From Desmodesmus armatus (Eukaryota; Chlorophyta; Chlorophyceae; Sphaeropleales; Scenedesmaceae), in assembly GCA_007449985.2 (NCBI GenBank), contig VIIQ02000616.1, positions 1 to 64,000 on the forward strand: a DNA stretch of 64,000 nt, given 5' to 3'. Below, one piece after another: positions 47,233-60,166 of the stretch (the stretch's first letter is position 1; each line of letters opens with the position of its first letter). The position numbers and the translations under genes were made by a program. The notes beneath the pieces are model-generated. The model worked only from the letters and a program-made list of their open reading frames with translations. It had not been told where the DNA came from and ran no database searches.

Positions 47233-50200
47233 ATGCACGGGAGCACAAGAGTGTTGCTGTTGGTGGTAGTGGCTTGCTGCCTGTTTTCAATGGTGGCCTC
47301 TGTTCCAGAGCCTGCTAAGAAGGGCCATAAGTTCCATTTTCGAGGCCGCAGCGCGAAGCAGGAGCTTGGCGAGCAGAAGCTGAACCGCATCGCCAGACGG
47401 AGTAAGGGTAAATCGGATATTGTCACTGCCGATCAGCTGGCCTTGGAATTGGAGACAGATGATGACCTGGTAAGCATATGGTTCTTGCAACATGCTCAGC
47501 ATGCTGTCTCTGGTCGGGTCACCTGCAGTACCCATCGGGTGTTCCGTCTATTCGCCTGCCCATCAACCTGCCAGTTGGTTTGGCCCTGCTGCTGCCCAGG
47601 GAGTGGATCTCGACAACGACCTCCTGATATACGCCTGCGCTGGCATGGTGGTGGACCCCGACAGCCCTGCTGCTGCAGTTGCTGCTGCAGCAGCTGCTGA
47701 GCAGGAAGCATCCCTGCTTGCAGATATGCAGCCAGTGGCAGACGAAGCGGTGGTTACTGAGCAGGGCGCAAAGCACCACCATCACCACCACCACCACCAC
47801 AGGCACCTTCTGCAGACCAATTTGGAGTTCACTGGGACCTGGCTGGTAAGCAGCGGAGTCGTGGGCTGGAACCCAAGCACATCACAGCACCTACTTCACT
47901 GTCAAATGCACAACTTGAGCAGCAGCACTGAGTTGCAACAGCAGCGGTGTCGGTTGCCCAACACACGTCTACTCACTATCTTCTTCTGCTGCTATCTGCT
48001 GTCTGCCGTGTGCTGTGCAGCCTGAGCATCCTGACCCAAGCCCAGCAACGCTGACCAGGCAGAATGTCTTCAGCCTGCACTCCCGCCCAGCATCCACCAA
48101 GAAGATTTTCTTGGACTTTGACGGCCACACCACCACCGGCACCTCTTGGAACTCAGGCAAGACTGCAGGCGCCCCTATCGTGACCCCGCCCTACGACGTG
48201 GTGAGCAACAGCAGCTCGTGCCTTCAGACGAATCTTTTGGGTGTCTCCCTGTGACTGACATCGCCTGTGTTCTGTCAACACTTACGTGGTTGTTACTACA
48301 TACAGTTTGTCAGTCTACTGCATCACTGTGCAACAGCCACACCGGCACCTGCTTTCGAGTTTCCCGCCGACGGCATCACTCACATACATGACACACATGC
48401 GCCAGCAGGCCTGCGCTTGGTCCTTCGCTTCTGCTGCTCTCCTGCTCAAAGCTGTGTGTGCGCTGCTGTCACCGCCAAACTGTCCAATTATTGACAGGAT
48501 GGCGACACCACCACTTTCTCCGCCACAGAGCTCTCAAACATCGTGCAGATCTGGCGCCACGTGGTTGAGGATTACGCCGCTTTCGATGTCGATGTGACCA
48601 CCGAGGAGCCTGTAGGCGTGGCCCTCTCCCAGTGGGTCCGCGCAGCAATCGGTGGCAACGGCAACTGTGAGTAGCTCAGCTGATCTTGCTCGTGCTCGTG
48701 CTATTTTGTTGTGCTCGTGCTGTTGGCCTAGACTGCAGCTGTCTCTCTTGCTGGGTGTGCATGTGCGCGGTTGCACCGCCTGCCGCTTGCGGCGCTGCGT
48801 GCAGTCAATGCGCACAGGTGCAAGACGTGCAGTTTGCAGCCTCTGACACTCATCCACCCGCTGGCTTGTGCACCAGCGTTTTCAGAGTGGTCAGCAATAC
48901 AGTTCTGTGTGTGTGCGTGTTTGTTTCACGCAGGGTATGGCAGTGCTGGTGGCGTGGCTTATGTCGGTGTCTGGGGCAGCACTTACAACGGTGGCCACTA
49001 CTTCCAGCCGGCCTTCGTCTTTACTAAAAATCTCGGCAATGGCTACCCCAAATATGTGGTAAGTCTATTGTCGCAGACAGAGCCAACTCGACTGCTGAAC
49101 ACCATGTAACCATTCTGGGGCAGTGTCTGGGCAGGGCGTGTGGCACTGATGCAATGCTTTGGGGGACAAGGATGGAATGGAGCCCTGCTCGCCATCAGGA
49201 CAAACCCTCACTACTCCTGCTCCTGCTGCTGCTGCTGCTGCTGTTTGTTTTGTTGCGCGCAGGCTGAGGCAGTATCCCACGAGATAGGCCACAATATGGT
49301 GAGTATGGCCACCTGTCAAGCATTGTTGGCATGTAGAAGTTTCATTCTGCACAACTAGCTGTCCACCGAAGCATCGCCCTACAAATGTTGACTACAGATA
49401 GCTTGTTTCCCCCAACATACGCATTGGCGTCCTCAGCGAGTAACGGGTGGTAGTGTTGCAGAGGACTGACACCTTGTCCTGCTGTGTGTGTGGTGTGCCT
49501 GATGTGTGTCTGTGCAGGGTCTTTCACATGATGGCACTGCCGCAGTAGGCTACTACCAAGGCCATAACGGCTGGTGAGCAGCCAAATGGTCGTGTGCGTG
49601 TGTTACCGCATGAGTGCATTGCATGCCATGATGGGCCGTAGGAGGACAGGCTGGTCTCAACGCGTATGCATGTGCATGCATCCCAGTCCGCCTGCAGCCC
49701 AGGTGTTCATCTGATCCAGGTGTGCCATGCAAGATGCCCTGCAGGGTGCAGCTCTCAGCACGCTCACACTGTCACACTGTTACACTGTCACACTGTTACA
49801 CTCTGCTGACGTACATGCACTGTGGCATTTATCCTGCAGGGCACCCATCATGGGCGTTGGCTACTATCACAACCTGGCGCAGTGGAGCAAGTGAGTCCGG
49901 TCAAGAGTCGTGCATGTCTCATATCTGTTCCGCAAAACCGCAAATGTGGCAGCCTGATATCCAGATCCCAACAGTGTAGCTTACACATGGCTTCAGCATA
50001 TCCTGCAGGGCCCAACCCAGCTGCAGACGTATGCTATTGCGGCGCAAGCATCACCCCAGCATGCTCATGCTCCACTTCGAAACATAAACAGGCCGCATCA
50101 GACACTGCTAACCGGCTTCTGTGCCTGTGCTCTTTCTGCGCAGTGGTCAGTACCCAGGGGCAACCAACTTCGAGGACGACTACTCTATCATTGCAGGCAG

Positions 50201-52468
50201 GGTGGGCTACGTTGGTCAGGAGCATGGCATGACAACAGCAGCACCGACCATGCTGGCCGGCGTGCCAAATGCTGGCGGTGCAACTGCAACAGCCAAGCTC
50301 ACTGGCATTATCAGGTCAGTCGCCCTTGCAGCAACGTTTGTTGAGGGGAATGTGGTGATATGATGCTGGTGCTGACACTGGTGCCATGTAGATCACCAGA
50401 GTGCTTTGCTACTACACTATTTGCTGTTGTATCTCCCAGTCGCGCAGTTTGCCACCTGCTTTGCACAACAAACATACGTCCTGTTGTGGCCAGACGGGAC
50501 AAGTTATGCAATTGGTGCATGCAGATTCACAAGTCAACTTCCAGGTTGTCTCTACGTATCCTGTATGACTGGTCATGGGTTGGACATCCTGTGGTTTGAT
50601 ACTGACAACCAATACCCTGCCATGCCTTATGCTGTGTGCAGGAACCCTACTGAGACGGAGGTCCTCGCCTTTTCAGCCGGTACAGGCACCGCTTCACTCC
50701 AAGTCCTGGTTTCACCCAACGGCCGCACAAACCTGAACCTGAATCTCCAGGTTGTGAGTCCTACAGGTGCAGTCATTGAAGACAGGACAGGTGCAGGCAT
50801 CGCAGCTTTCAACGTGGTGCTGCCTCAGGCTGGGAGGTACTACCTGCTGATCAAGGGTGCTGGCTCCGGAGACCTCGTGACTGGCTACAGCAACTACGGA
50901 AGCCGCGGGCAGTATGAGGTTGTGGCAACATACCCCACAGAACCAGTGACACCAAGCCCCTCTCCAAGCCCATCCCCCAGCCCATCCCCCAGCCCATCCC
51001 CCAGCCCATCTCCCAGCCCATCTTCCAGCCCCTCCCCCAGCCCCTCCCCCAGCCCCTCCCCCAGCCCTTCTCCCAGCCCCTCACCCAGCCCCTCACCCAG
51101 CCCATCACCCAGCCCATCTCCCAGCCCATCTCCCAGCCCCTCTCCCAGCCCCTTCCCCAGCCCTTCACCCAGCCCCTCTCCCAGCCCCTCACCCAGCCCC
51201 TCACCCAGCCCCTCACCCAGCCCATCACCCAGCCCATCTCCCAGCCCATCTCCCAGCCCCTCTCCCAGCCCCTCTCCCAGCCCCTTCCCCAGCCCTTCAC
51301 CCAGCCCTTCTCCCAGCCCCTCTCCCAGCCCTTCCCCAAGGCCTTCCCCAAGCCCAAGCCCAAGTGTGAGTGTACAGCTGCAGCAGCCGAACATTATGAT
51401 TGGGCGCTCGAGGTCTCTCTGCACCACCACTTCAGCAGCATATTGCATGAAGGCAATGCACACATGTCTCGGTAATCGCTCACAACTTCATACTCCCTGG
51501 GCTGTCGTTGCATGCTTGCCAGCACTGAGCTCATGAGGCATGTATTTGGAAGCATCTTGAACATGAAATGCATCATGAACTGCGCAGTCAGTGCCCCTGA
51601 ACCTCCCTCTGCAGCTCCTCTCCTGACCTTATGCGGGTATGTCTTCTGCATTGTAATGATTTTTTTTGTGCTGCAGCCACCTCCCCAAAAGACCTTGGCT
51701 GTATCCACATTCACAACCACCGGCAGCTCCCGTACCACTTCCAAGGTGTGTGGTGGTGTTGCATAGTGATATAACCAGTAGTATGCATAGTAATATAATA
51801 AGTAATATGCATTACTAGTAACTGTTGGTCAGCAACTGCTGCAGGACACAAATACTGGCAGCACACTCGTCTGCTCTTTTCTTGAAGATTCTTATGCACA
51901 CATGGTGTCTCACAGCACACTGGTCTGCTGACCCGTCAAAAGAACGCTGCTGTGGATGCAACGCGTTGTGTGTGCGTGTTGTCGGGTAGGACTGCCATCC
52001 CATATGGAGGCTGACTGTCATTCTATTGCCATTGTATTTGATTTGAAATAAAATTGTAATAATTATTAATAATAAAATAATAATCAATTGTATTTGAATA
52101 ATAAAAAATAATGTGTTTGATAAGATTTTTTGATGTTACTTGTATGCGCACGCCTGCAGGTCACCTGCCGGATGAACATCAAGGCAAAGGACGGCACTAC
52201 TGGTGGTGCGATCACCACCCCCAAGAACCTGAGGGTGGCCGGGACGTGGAGCATCACACATCAAGGGGTGACCAATACCTACCCCGGCTATATCTACGCC
52301 GGCGATTCAAACGGCACTGTCAAGGCCACTTACAGCCTTTCAAGGAAGAGTGCAGGGTCATGTACCTTCACAATCACCAGTATGACACATATTGCAGTAC
52401 CCAGTGCATACCCAGGAGGAATGCACCCTGACGCTACTCCAAAATCTGGTACATTCACCTGGAAATGA
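47233..52468 (+). CDS. Secreted metzincin-type zinc metalloprotease 2, intact, 12 exons, 790 aa
   Basis: Exons 47233-47469, 47600-47845, 48021-48200, 48498-48666, 48934-49058, 49263-49298, 49518-49573, 49840-49890, 50144-50314, 50642-51365, 51677-51745, 52160-52468; total 2373 nt, all phases agree. Signal peptide [20 protein letters not shown]. Prodomain with nine His and RHLLQ. The catalytic domain has [24 protein letters not shown], the split zinc motif HEIGHNM-GLSHDG (across exons 6 and 7) and APIMG. The PPC domain is in exon 10 ([19 protein letters not shown]), followed by a (SP)n stalk of about 70 dipeptides. The C-terminal domain ([20 protein letters not shown] to GTFTWK) looks like a small beta-sandwich. 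It is the tandem paralog of the gene at 39890, with three extra introns across the zinc-site region. I infer a wall or matrix protease; the substrate is unknown. Confidence 0.88.
50941..51365 (+). repeat. (Ser-Pro)n coding minisatellite
   Basis: Nearly pure CCCAGCCCNTC repeats encoding Ser-Pro, with higher-order units of about 60-120 bp repeated within the tract. The reverse strand gives a spurious Gly-rich open frame. Confidence 0.95.
52020..52125. repeat. AT-rich patch in last intron of metalloprotease 2
   Basis: Over 80 percent A+T by eye (runs of AATAAT and TTATTA), in sharp contrast to the GC-rich surroundings. No transposon ends were recognised around it. Confidence 0.8.
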
Positions 52469-54038
52469 ACCCTGTGAAGCCAGCGCCAGCAGTATGAAAC
52501 CAGCGCCAGCAGTGCTGGCATGATACCGGTGCAAGAGGGTTTTGAGGTCGTGGCTCGGTCATGGTTTTGTGCGTGAGGGTGTAGGGTGAGGTTCTGGTGG
52601 GACGGCTGCACACAGCACAAGCCATGTTGTGAATGTGAGCAAGCATGGATGATTTGTGTGTCTGGGGATATTTGGTGGTCCAGGTGGGGTATGACTGAGG
52701 GTTGCAGAGTGATGTTTTGGGTGTACTTGCGGACACGGCCGGCCGTGATGTCCTCACAATGCTTGATAGGGCGTCACCGTCAGGGAGCTGGGGAGGTGAA
52801 TGGTGTTGAGAGAGGGGCTTGCATTCATTCGGCGGCAGTGCGCCATCATGATCCCGTTTTCACTCAGTTGGTGGCATGTGTATGGTTTTTTCTTTCTTGG
52901 TGCTGGAGGTATGCTTGATGTTGCAAGGAAGAGGGTATGCACTCGCTCATGCTCGTGCATGCGGCCTATTTCACTTAGTTTGAAGCTGGCACGTACACTT
53001 GGATCATGACAAGCTGCCAATCCTTGTTGTCGGGCCTAGGCAATTGCCCCAGGTTTGGTGTCATGGCAGCATCTATGTCCACAGGGATTCTCTTGCACTT
53101 TTTCACAGGCGGTATCCTGATGATCCCATGTTGGCACAAACGCACATGCGTGGTGTCTCTAGTTGGGGTTGGTCTAAGCTATCGACCAGGTTTTGCCTTG
53201 TGGGAAGCATGTACATCACCAGTGTGTTGTGCACCCCTCTTTTACAAGGTGTTGCCTTCGTGCAGCACCCCTGTGTCACACCTTCCCCGTACCCCTTTGT
53301 GAGTGGTATGCACCACGATCCACGCCTCTGCCAGTTGCTGCGCCTACTGTTGCGCGCGAGGCATGGTTCCCTGCATGTTACTGCTTCGATCCTGTGTGGG
53401 TTGCATTTAGTCTGTGCTTCCGTTGCAGACTTGCACTGCATGTTTGCCCGCACATTATTCCCACGGGTTTCACGCGTCCCCTTTGCTACTGGCAGTTGCC
53501 TGCCTGTTGCAGCGATGTTGGCTCATCAGCTTCCAGGATTCTATGCAAGTGACTCGACAGGTGTTGGCAGCAAAGTTGGGCCAATAGTGGCTGGCACTAG
53601 TATGTGTCTTGGAAAGCCTAGTACGACTTGCCAACATGGTCGAGAACCCTACCCCTGCCATCTTGGACACTTGTGCACATCGTGCATAGCACTACTGTGT
53701 GTGCGGGGTCAAGCAGTCCCTGCTTGTGATGTTACGTGGCTTTTGCAGTGTTGCCCCAGGAACATTTGTCATCCCCTTGTCCTGCCTGCATTACTGTACG
53801 GTGCCCTGTCACATGCTTGCACACACTGCCTGTTGCCGTCTGTCGCTCAAGCAGTGTTGTGTTTGTCGCCCCAGCCCTTCTTGCTTTTCGTGTGTATGCA
53901 TGCTATCAGTGTGTATGCTGCTGCTCGTGTGTATGCATGCTGACAGTGTGTATGCTGTCAATCTTTGCTGTCCCTTGCGTGACAGGGCTGTCAGTGCCGC
54001 TCAACATCAGCATGATCCATTATGGTATGATGCATGAT

Positions 54039-54184
54039 GGTTGTGTTGGTGAGTAGAGCAGTACACTTTGTGGTACAGATCGTGATAGGTACTGCATGTG
54101 TGCTCGAGTCTGGTTGTGTTGGTGAGCAGTGCATTACACATTGTGGTACAGACCGTGAAAGGTACTGCATGTGTGTTCGAGCCT
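54039..54184 (+). repeat. Two-copy tandem repeat of 73 bp
   Basis: 54039-54111 and 54112-54184, both starting GGTTGTGTTGGTGAG and containing GGTACTGCATGTGTG; a few substitutions between copies. Confidence 0.9.
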
Positions 54185-55072
54185 TGTTGTGCATTCCTTT
54201 GCCATTCGGTTGTAGTGTGGAGAGGATGCGCAGCATGCTATGATACCATTCAGTCCTTCATTCCTTGACATATCGATGGATGGGATCATGGCACGTGTTG
54301 TGGTGAATTGCACGTTGACGTGCATTGTCGCAGCAGCATACCCACAGGTTTGCGCCTCTAACCCTTGCTCCCGGGCCGTTGTGCAGGACTACCGTAGTGT
54401 CAGGGATGGCAGAGCCTATGCTGCAGTGCAGCCAGCTACGATCTGCGGCCCTGTAAAGCACTGTTTCACTCTCCGAGAGTGAATTGAGCCACGGTTTGTT
54501 TGCAGCCATGCTGCCTGCTGTTGTTCTTTGTCAAGCACACTGTCATTTCTGCTGTGTGGTTCTTTGTCAAACACACCGGTTTGACCTAGCTGCACTGCAG
54601 TAGGCAGAAGCAAGACTTGCCGCAGCCAGGCACAAGGCTTGGGTTCTGGGTACAGTTTGGGCGAGGCAATATGCGCAGCCAGCCGTCACCCTATGCCGTT
54701 ACTGCTGCAGTGCAGGTCTTGGGAAGCATACCTGTTTGGCGCGAGACTGTGCAGATGTCGCTGCTGTCATCGAGTTGTGCTAATGGATCCCTCTCACCAG
54801 AGCTTATTGCCACAGGGCATGCTTGTGGTAATCTTGTTGCCGAGTTGATGGTTTGGCATGGGGTGGCAGTATAGTGCTATGCAGTATCGGCCTGTCGGTT
54901 CACAGGAATGTCCTGTGTGAGCTTGTGCGGGTTATTATCTGTGTGTGCCATGCTAGTATTCTAGAATACCTGCAGACCTGCTGTCCGGGTCAATTCTGGA
55001 GCTTTGGCCCGGGCCGGTTCTTCCTGTTCTATTTTGGCCCCTGGCTGGGCAATGAGCATGCCTTGGGCAATT

Positions 55073-55106
55073 ACAAGCTATGAGGAAGTCTAGCCTCATA
55101 GCTTGT
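55073..55106. repeat. 13-bp perfect stem hairpin
   Basis: ACAAGCTATGAGG, an 8-nt loop (AAGTCTAG), then CCTCATAGCTTGT. No gene is adjacent, so a terminator role cannot be claimed. Confidence 0.85.
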
Positions 55107-57999
55107 TCTTCTCCATGTGCTTGTGACTTTTATGAGCAGCAGAGTCCAGCAAAGGTCTGGTGTGTGTCTAGTTGTGGGAGATACACGGGCCAGTGATCTT
55201 GGGCTATTTGTCCTTGCAGGTTGCACTTGTGAGCGAGTTGAGAAGCTGGCCGTGCTGTGCGGCTGCATACCACAAACTGCAGTACAGCACTGCTGCATCA
55301 CGAAGACCAAAGCCGGCTCTGCTTGGCAGCAACAATCACTGCCAGTGGAATTTTGTGGCACAGTTTGTCAGTTCGTAACATGGGTTTTACGCACACTACC
55401 AGCGAGAGCTAAAGTGAGCAGCGCACAGTTTTCTTGGACAGACAACCATGCTCGACTGTTGCTGATTTTGCCACAGGGGTTACTCGAGCGTGCTTGGCGA
55501 TCACGCCGGCTGTAGTGACCTTTCTGATGGTGCAGGAAGAAACTAGGGTCTCACAATGCTGGGCTGTTGTTTGACATCTTGGGTTGCATGCAAGCAATGC
55601 GTGGGGCGCACTTTCTTTGTAACATGATACTGATGACCTTTACAGTTCATCACGGGTGTGACACTCACAATCATATTGATTGTCCATGTGAACAAGCGAG
55701 TCCATTGGAACTCGTCACAGTACACAAACACGTCTGCACAGCAATTTGAAATCATTTAGCCAGCGTGTTCAGCTGACGCATCCAGCTTGACAACCTGTGT
55801 CTCACTTCTAATGAGGGCCACACTGCATCTGGCAGATGATGCCTGAAAACAACAGCATACACATCATGATGTAGAGCAATGATGGTCGGACAGTCAGACA
55901 GCCAAGCCATGATGCTCCCCAAGGCACACCTACAGCAGCTGCAAGAGGCCGATGTCAGCTCCCCATGAAAATAGCATTCGTTGCAAGTGCTTGAAACACA
56001 CACGCACACACAATTGTGTCTGTTTGCTGTCACCCATCACAACTTGTTCGAAACCAAGTCAAGCACAGTGCCACAATTCTCAGTGGCTCCCCCTGGACAG
56101 CAATGCAGATTGATTGCGTATGCGTGATGCAAGCAAGTGCATCCTGCGCTTCCCAATTGATGGTACAATGCGGCTTCTGCTCCCCCTGTGTCACACTGTG
56201 TTACATGCTAGTGCAATCTGCACAAAACTTCAACCCGCATCCACAACCAATACCGCAATTTTTACTACTTTTTTGTAAGGGTGGTTATTGAGAGACAAAA
56301 TTAATTAATTATTTCGGAAATTTTTTGGGGGGGAATTGCTAGCAGAGACACAATCTACATCATTCTGGCATGCAGGCAATACTGGCACACTGTGATGGTG
56401 GTCGACCTCTGTGACCGGCTGCCTGATCTGCACCAGCAGCCTGCCTGCAGCAGCAGCTGGCTCCTGCAGGCAAGGGTGCACTGCAGCCAATGCAGCATGA
56501 TCGCAAATACTATATGAAGAAAGGCAGTGTGCAGCTGTTTCAAAAGCACACTGGCACCAGCTGCTGTTCCTTGGCAGTAACTAGTACTGCTACTGCTCCA
56601 TCGCTGTCCTGCTGCTTTGGGGCAATCCAGCGACGTGCATGGAGGTCACAAAACCAGCTTAACTGCAACATGAAATCGCCCTTCTGCAGCCAATCCGGCC
56701 GTTGCTGCGCGGCTGTTGGCTGTCAGACATGGCACAAGGCGTTGCGGTGTTTGCTGAAGGCACAATGCTGATGAGCATTGCGCATGCATTGATGCAAAGC
56801 ACCGCAGGTTACAAGTCTTGCGAGCTCACTCTCAACGGCGCACATATGCAGCGAGCGCACTGACAATATGGTACAGTCAACTGACAGTTGACTGAAAGTG
56901 AATCACCCAAGGTGATGATGCTAGAGTTCTTCGTCACGCTGGTCACAGTACTGAGCTACAAAAGTACACGAAACATTACATTCCTATTAGTGTTGTGATG
57001 CAAGTGGCTGACAGCGTGGGTAGGACTGCTGGTGACAACTGTCCACCTGCAACCCAACTGTTACACGCAGTCACTGCAGTGAATGGTCTGGAAACTGTGC
57101 ATGCCAGCGCAGACTGCAGTAGCTGCAATGATTGGTGTGGCAACTGTACATGCCATGCAACACAACCCAAACATCATGCGCAGGCCGATCTGGTGCTGAC
57201 ATGTCAGGCAGGGGTCAGTGTGCATGTGCGAACAGAGCAACTGCAGCTCACTGTGTCTCTTAAACTCCTGATGGCCTAACAGCAGTGCACCGAGCATCAC
57301 CGCACAGCGCGTGCAAGTGGGGCAGGTCGGGGGCTAGGCTGGCCGAAATTTTTTAATTAGTGTCGTCGCCCGCGTGCTTATTGACACACAGCAGTTGCGC
57401 GCGGCACAGTCAGTGCTCCCACCCGCGGCGCTGCTACTAGCAGCGGCTGGCCAAGCACTTGATGGCCACAGTGTGACCCTGCAAGCTGGCGTCAGGTGCA
57501 GCAGCTGCAATTGCCATTCCAAGCAAGCATTTGGGGGTGCAACAAGTGATAAGAAAGGCATAAATTTACCTCCTGTGCCATTGGCTCGCTGAGTAATTGC
57601 CCAGGCTGGGACTATGCCCCTCGCTGAGCGCACTGCACTGTGCTGCAAGCAAGAGTACTGTACTGTACTGTTATTGAACCAGTACACTACTCCCAGTCAT
57701 TGCTGTCGTCACTTGCCTCTGGCAAGAACGCCATCAAACCCAGCCCGATGCTTCCTCAGGGCCTGCGCCAGCCAGCCCCCCACCTCCTGCACCGGCCTCT
57801 GCTGCTGCCACCACCCCAACCGCAACCCTATCCCCCTCAGTTGCAGCGTGTGCTGGTGGCTGCTGACATCTGCCATGCATTTTGCCAATGTCAAACAACA
57901 AAACAAATTCACAACGTGGCACGCAAACCAGAAGATTTGTTACACTGCTGTCAAAAAACACAAGCATGGCCGACTCATCTAGACACAGTCGAGAGGCAA

Positions 58000-60166
58000 C
58001 CATGTTCAACTGTCGGCCCGACAGATCTGATGCATGCAAGCCGTTCAAGCAAGTTGCTGCGTGCCGACGGTGCCGACAGACAGGTTGCCATGTAGCAGCA
58101 CCACACTCTGCGTGTGCACTTCTATTGGCAAGGATGTCAGAGTCAACACGAATGCTCACACTGTCTCAGTGAGCCATGCGAATGACTACCAACTGTGCGC
58201 AGCAACTATATCAGCCAGCTGCAAACACTTCACACAGAAGTTCTGCCAGTCATGACTGATGCTCAAGTGTGATGCCGTCGTCAAACAGAGCTGACTGGGC
58301 TGTCTGCAAAATTTTCTGTGAACCAGAAAATGAAACCAGACAGTACATGACAGTTCACTCCAAACCGGACAAACACCCTGCCTTCACACATGGCAAAAAG
58401 CAGATGAACACAGCATCAACACACTCATACTTCCAGTAGAGTCTACCTCCGGCTCATGAGCTCGGCGGTCTTGTCTGTCGCCCACTGGCGAGTGGGTGGC
58501 ATGATGTTGCCGACGCCCTTGTGAATCGGCCTCTTGACAGGACTGCTTGCCCAATCATCGTCACGGCCCTGACGCCCGTGGTGGCCCAGGGTCTCGACCT
58601 CGTAGGCGTCAGATCTGCCGGTCTCGATGCACTCAGCGCCAAAGATCTTCCGCAGGTCAAAACGGGCCCACTGCTCGTTGGCGGCAGTCTTGACGTACCA
58701 AATCAAGCGTTGGTGGTTCTTCACGAACTGGACGATCGTCATCTCCTGCTCGCCGATGATTTGGTTGCCTTCCGGGGCTGGGCCGGGTGCGCCAATGTTG
58801 GGCCTGCGGAGGCAGATTTGACATTTGACAGCAGGGTTCACAGTGAAATGCGCATTTGGGACATGTAATGGAATAGCTCAGAGCGGGGATGTACAAGCAA
58901 CAGCAGTGCAGCACCTGCCGCAGCCAGTCTAGTTGGCTGCAAGGCTCACTGCCAGCAGACGCATGCAATGCTGGCCAAGCTCTGGGCTTGATCCTGCGTG
59001 TGGCTGGTAGTCCATGTGATCGAGTGTCTGCAACTCGAGCTCGTGGTGGGGAACTGGGTCTCTGTCTCTGTCACCAGTGCCAAGTCTACCACACTATCTT
59101 CTTCCCCTAGTCCGGAATGAGGACAATCAGTTACGCTTCCATGTGACTCACCAGTGGCCGGGGATCTTCACCCAGTCAAGCATGCGCAGAGCCATGATGA
59201 TGGCCTTGTGGGCGGGGTCGGGGTTGGAAGCAGGGCTCTCGAGGTAGAGTGGGTCGGGGAAGGGAGTGTTGGCAACGTTTTTCTGTAGAGGCAGAGAGAG
59301 CAGCAGTGGCAGCAGAGCATCGTCAACAGAAGCAGGCATTTGGTAGGTTGGCACGTAGGATGGCGCAGCAGGGAGAACCATGATCAAAAGCACGCGCGTC
59401 TGAAGCAGCAAGTGCGCCCCTTGTGCGCTGGCATGGTGAAATAAGCTTCAAAGACTGCCTGGATTGTAAAGCTTTCATCTTTATATGGTCGCCGTTCACT
59501 GGACAAGGTGACTGCACTAGCAGTACTGCTGACTAGTAAAAAACTGCAGTGGTGGCGCTGACACACCTTGAGCATGGACAGCACGGTGAAGCGACCCATG
59601 GAGTTGCAGTTGTTGTTCATGTCAGTTGTGATGTTCCATCCCACACCACAGAAACCTGCACAGCAAGTGAAAAATTTGCATGAGTACACCAGGTGTCAAC
59701 ACCACTGTGTTGCTAGTGTGCATCCCGTGAGCTGTTGGGAAGACGACGCAGGCTGCGTTGTAGTGTCAACTTGATGAAAGTCACACAGCTGCAGGAGGAT
59801 AGCAACATGCAGATGTCATGCTGAGCTGACATGGAAGAAGCCCGGCTTATAGGGTTTATAGGCTTATAGGGTTCGGAACCCTATGGAACCCTTCACACCG
59901 AGTCATTGCACGGTCAAACACAGTGCAGACTTACCAGGGGTCATGAGGAGACCGTTGATGCCGTAGGCGGCAGTCTGCTTTGCCTGGAACTCGTTGGAGT
60001 ATGCGACTTGCGTAGCGTATCCAGGGGAGTTTGTCAGCACACCATCGGTTTCGATCACGTTCCACACGTAGTTGCCGTTGTTGTCCTTGGAGAACTCGAT
60101 AACACCGCTGGCGCCGGTGGCATCGTGCAGGGCGAAGTGGTCGACACGGGTTGCGGCGATTATGGA
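58000..60166 (-). repeat. Segmental duplication, copy 2 (inverted relative to 12970-15075)
   Basis: Covers part of exon 4, exons 5-7, the introns between them and roughly 440 bp of 3' flank of the hydrolase gene. Intron 4 is very similar to its counterpart at 13210-13481, which argues for a recent duplication. Confidence 0.8.

Larger units (their letters stand above)
52469..57989. other. Intergenic, no gene recognised
   Basis: 5.5 kb with many short frames on both strands but no recognisable domain or consistent splicing. The longest frame (plus, 52999-53943) lacks any domain and starts and stops without splice support. It holds a 73-bp tandem duplication (54039-54184) and a hairpin (55073-55106). 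AT-rich scraps occur at 56295-56335 and near 57350. Confidence 0.5.

Noticed and set aside
50851..51463. Gly-rich minus-strand open frames opposite the Ser-Pro stalk (also 42942-43264)
   Set aside because: They are the reverse reading of the (SP)n repeat of an intact, well-supported plus-strand exon.
52999..53943. 314-codon plus-strand frame in the gene-poor region
   Set aside because: No recognisable domain, Cys/His-rich random-like composition, and no splice or paralog support.
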